From Lepturacanthus savala (Eukaryota; Chordata; Actinopteri; Scombriformes; Trichiuridae): a stretch of DNA of 64,000 nt. The stretch lies in the NCBI GenBank assembly GCA_030544235.1, contig CM060478.1, forward strand, positions 6,873,727-6,937,726. The letters run 5' to 3'. The position numbers were made by a program, and so were the translations under genes. Positions 63,138-64,000 of this stretch are shown in pieces. Every line of letters starts with the position of its first letter. Within the stretch, counting starts at the first letter, position 1. The notes under the pieces are model-generated. The model had not been told where the DNA came from, searched no databases, and saw only the letters and a list, made by a program, of their open reading frames with translations.

Positions 63138-63153
63138 ATTTGCATATGCAAAG
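63138..63153 (-). promoter_or_regulatory. Palindromic POU/octamer site in the vent-family promoter
   Basis: A perfect octamer ATTTGCAT (63138-63145) abuts ATGCAAAG (63146-63153). The inner 14 bp (63139-63152) are an exact palindrome resembling the MORE-type POU dimer element, whose core is TGCATATGCA. It lies about 95-110 bp upstream of the start codon. Zebrafish vox/vent genes are activated by Pou5f3, which binds octamers; use of this site is inferred. Confidence 0.65.
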
Positions 63154-63252
63154 GGTCTCAGCGGAACGATAGAAACTTGATGGTCGTTGTAATTGAGGTT
63201 AATAGAGGCTCCGTTGCGGTTTTTCTCACGTCCATGACTGTCTGAGATGTTC

Positions 63253-63268
63253 TGGCGCCACTGAGTCT
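63253..63268 (+). promoter_or_regulatory. BMP response element (TGGCGCC-N5-GTCT) upstream of the vent-family gene
   Basis: The sequence reads TGGCGCC, then actga, then GTCT. This is an exact fit to the BMP response element pattern described for vertebrate Smad1/5-Smad4 targets such as Id genes: a GGCGCC Smad1/5 site and a GTCT Smad4 site at fixed 5-bp spacing. It lies 210-225 bp upstream of the homeobox start codon. Vox/vent genes are known direct BMP targets, so function is plausible but is inferred. Confidence 0.7.
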
Positions 63269-64000
63269 GAGTATCAGTCACCTGGCAGCTCTGCATTAAG
63301 TGATTCATGGCTACATCCGCTGCTCAATACCAGACTATCTCAACATGACAGATTAAAGGACTAGCCCTACACTATATCAAATTATAGCAAACATTCCACA
63401 AACCAATCAGGCACTAACTGGCAATTATAGCATCCTTATACATATTTTTGTGCATTTGATTTCACACATATCTTTTTTTTTTTGGTGGTGGTGGTGGGGT
63501 AAATATTTCAATAATTTCACCATCAGCTATTATAATAGGTCTCTAATGCATCCATTTCAACCCCTTAAGTACCCTTGACGCATGTTTATGTCCATTGACT
63601 TCCATTAAAAACAGCATTTTTCACATATTTAGCATTTTCAATCGAAATATATATGAATAGAAAAATATTTTTGAAAGAAAAGCACTGTTTTGCAATCAAT
63701 CGGAAAGCTAATTAGAAATACAACATTGCTAATGTGGTAAATGACTGCAATTCTAGTTGCAAATGTCTGTTTTTTTGGTGCAATATCTACATAAGTGTAT
63801 AGAGACCCCTTTCCAGCAACTATCAGTCCAGTGTGCCAATGGTACAATGTGTTTGCTCATTGCATCAGAAGGCTAGAATTTGAAGGAAAAAAATATTATT
63901 TCAAATAAAATAATTATCGCTAACCATGTCAATGTCTTGACTGTACTTTCTTTTCACTTTACAACTCATGGTGGTGAATAAAAGTGTGACTTTTCATGGA
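63269..64000. other. Sequence upstream of the vent-family promoter, no gene seen
   Basis: AT-rich, with a T run and GGT repeat at 63471-63497 and no domain-bearing frame. Further upstream regulatory elements of the homeobox gene may lie here or beyond the window edge. Confidence 0.45.

Overview
This is a eukaryotic window, almost certainly from a teleost fish. It is AT-rich and gene-poor, with spliced genes, long dinucleotide microsatellites, a Tc1/mariner transposase relic and many copies of short non-autonomous elements that are familiar from teleost genomes. I infer a percomorph-like teleost from the repeat types; nothing in the sequence fixes the species. There are no operons, CRISPR arrays, rRNA genes or recognisable tRNA genes.

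Only two protein-coding genes can be supported, and they are convergent. (1) On the + strand, 28802-29728 encodes a complete 308-residue heparan sulfate glucosamine 3-O-sulfotransferase of the HS3ST1 type in one coding exon. A good splice acceptor lies at 28606-28607, so an untranslated first exon must lie upstream. The GC-rich, CT-repeat-bearing block ending at a donor at 5540 is the best candidate, which would give an intron of about 23 kb. (2) On the - strand, 63043-62203 encodes a compact three-exon homeobox gene of the Vent/Vox/Ved (VENTX) family. It has 214 residues, introns of only 94 and 102 bp, a glutamine-rich stretch before the homeodomain, and Thr47 in the recognition helix.

Layout: 1-4950 is upstream sequence filled with old DNA-transposon relics. 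4960-5539 is the candidate first exon or promoter of hs3st1. 5540-28607 is its presumed intron, with several MITE-type repeats, a nested transposon pair and high-complexity stretches that may be conserved regulatory DNA. 28608-30107 holds the last exon and 3' UTR. 30108-62040 is about 32 kb of intergenic DNA with two inverted LTR-like units, a perfect 108-bp palindrome, a Tc1 relic, two very long TA microsatellites and further MITEs. 62042-63270 is the vent-family gene and its promoter. 63270-64000 shows no gene.

The most interesting signal is the vent-family promoter. Within about 225 bp upstream of the start codon it carries an exact match to the vertebrate BMP response element pattern (TGGCGCC, five bases, GTCT) and a palindromic POU/octamer site. 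Those are the two inputs (BMP-Smad and Pou5f3) known to drive the ventralising vox/vent genes of fish embryos. No wholly new biological system was found; the remaining findings are structural DNA features and regulatory candidates.
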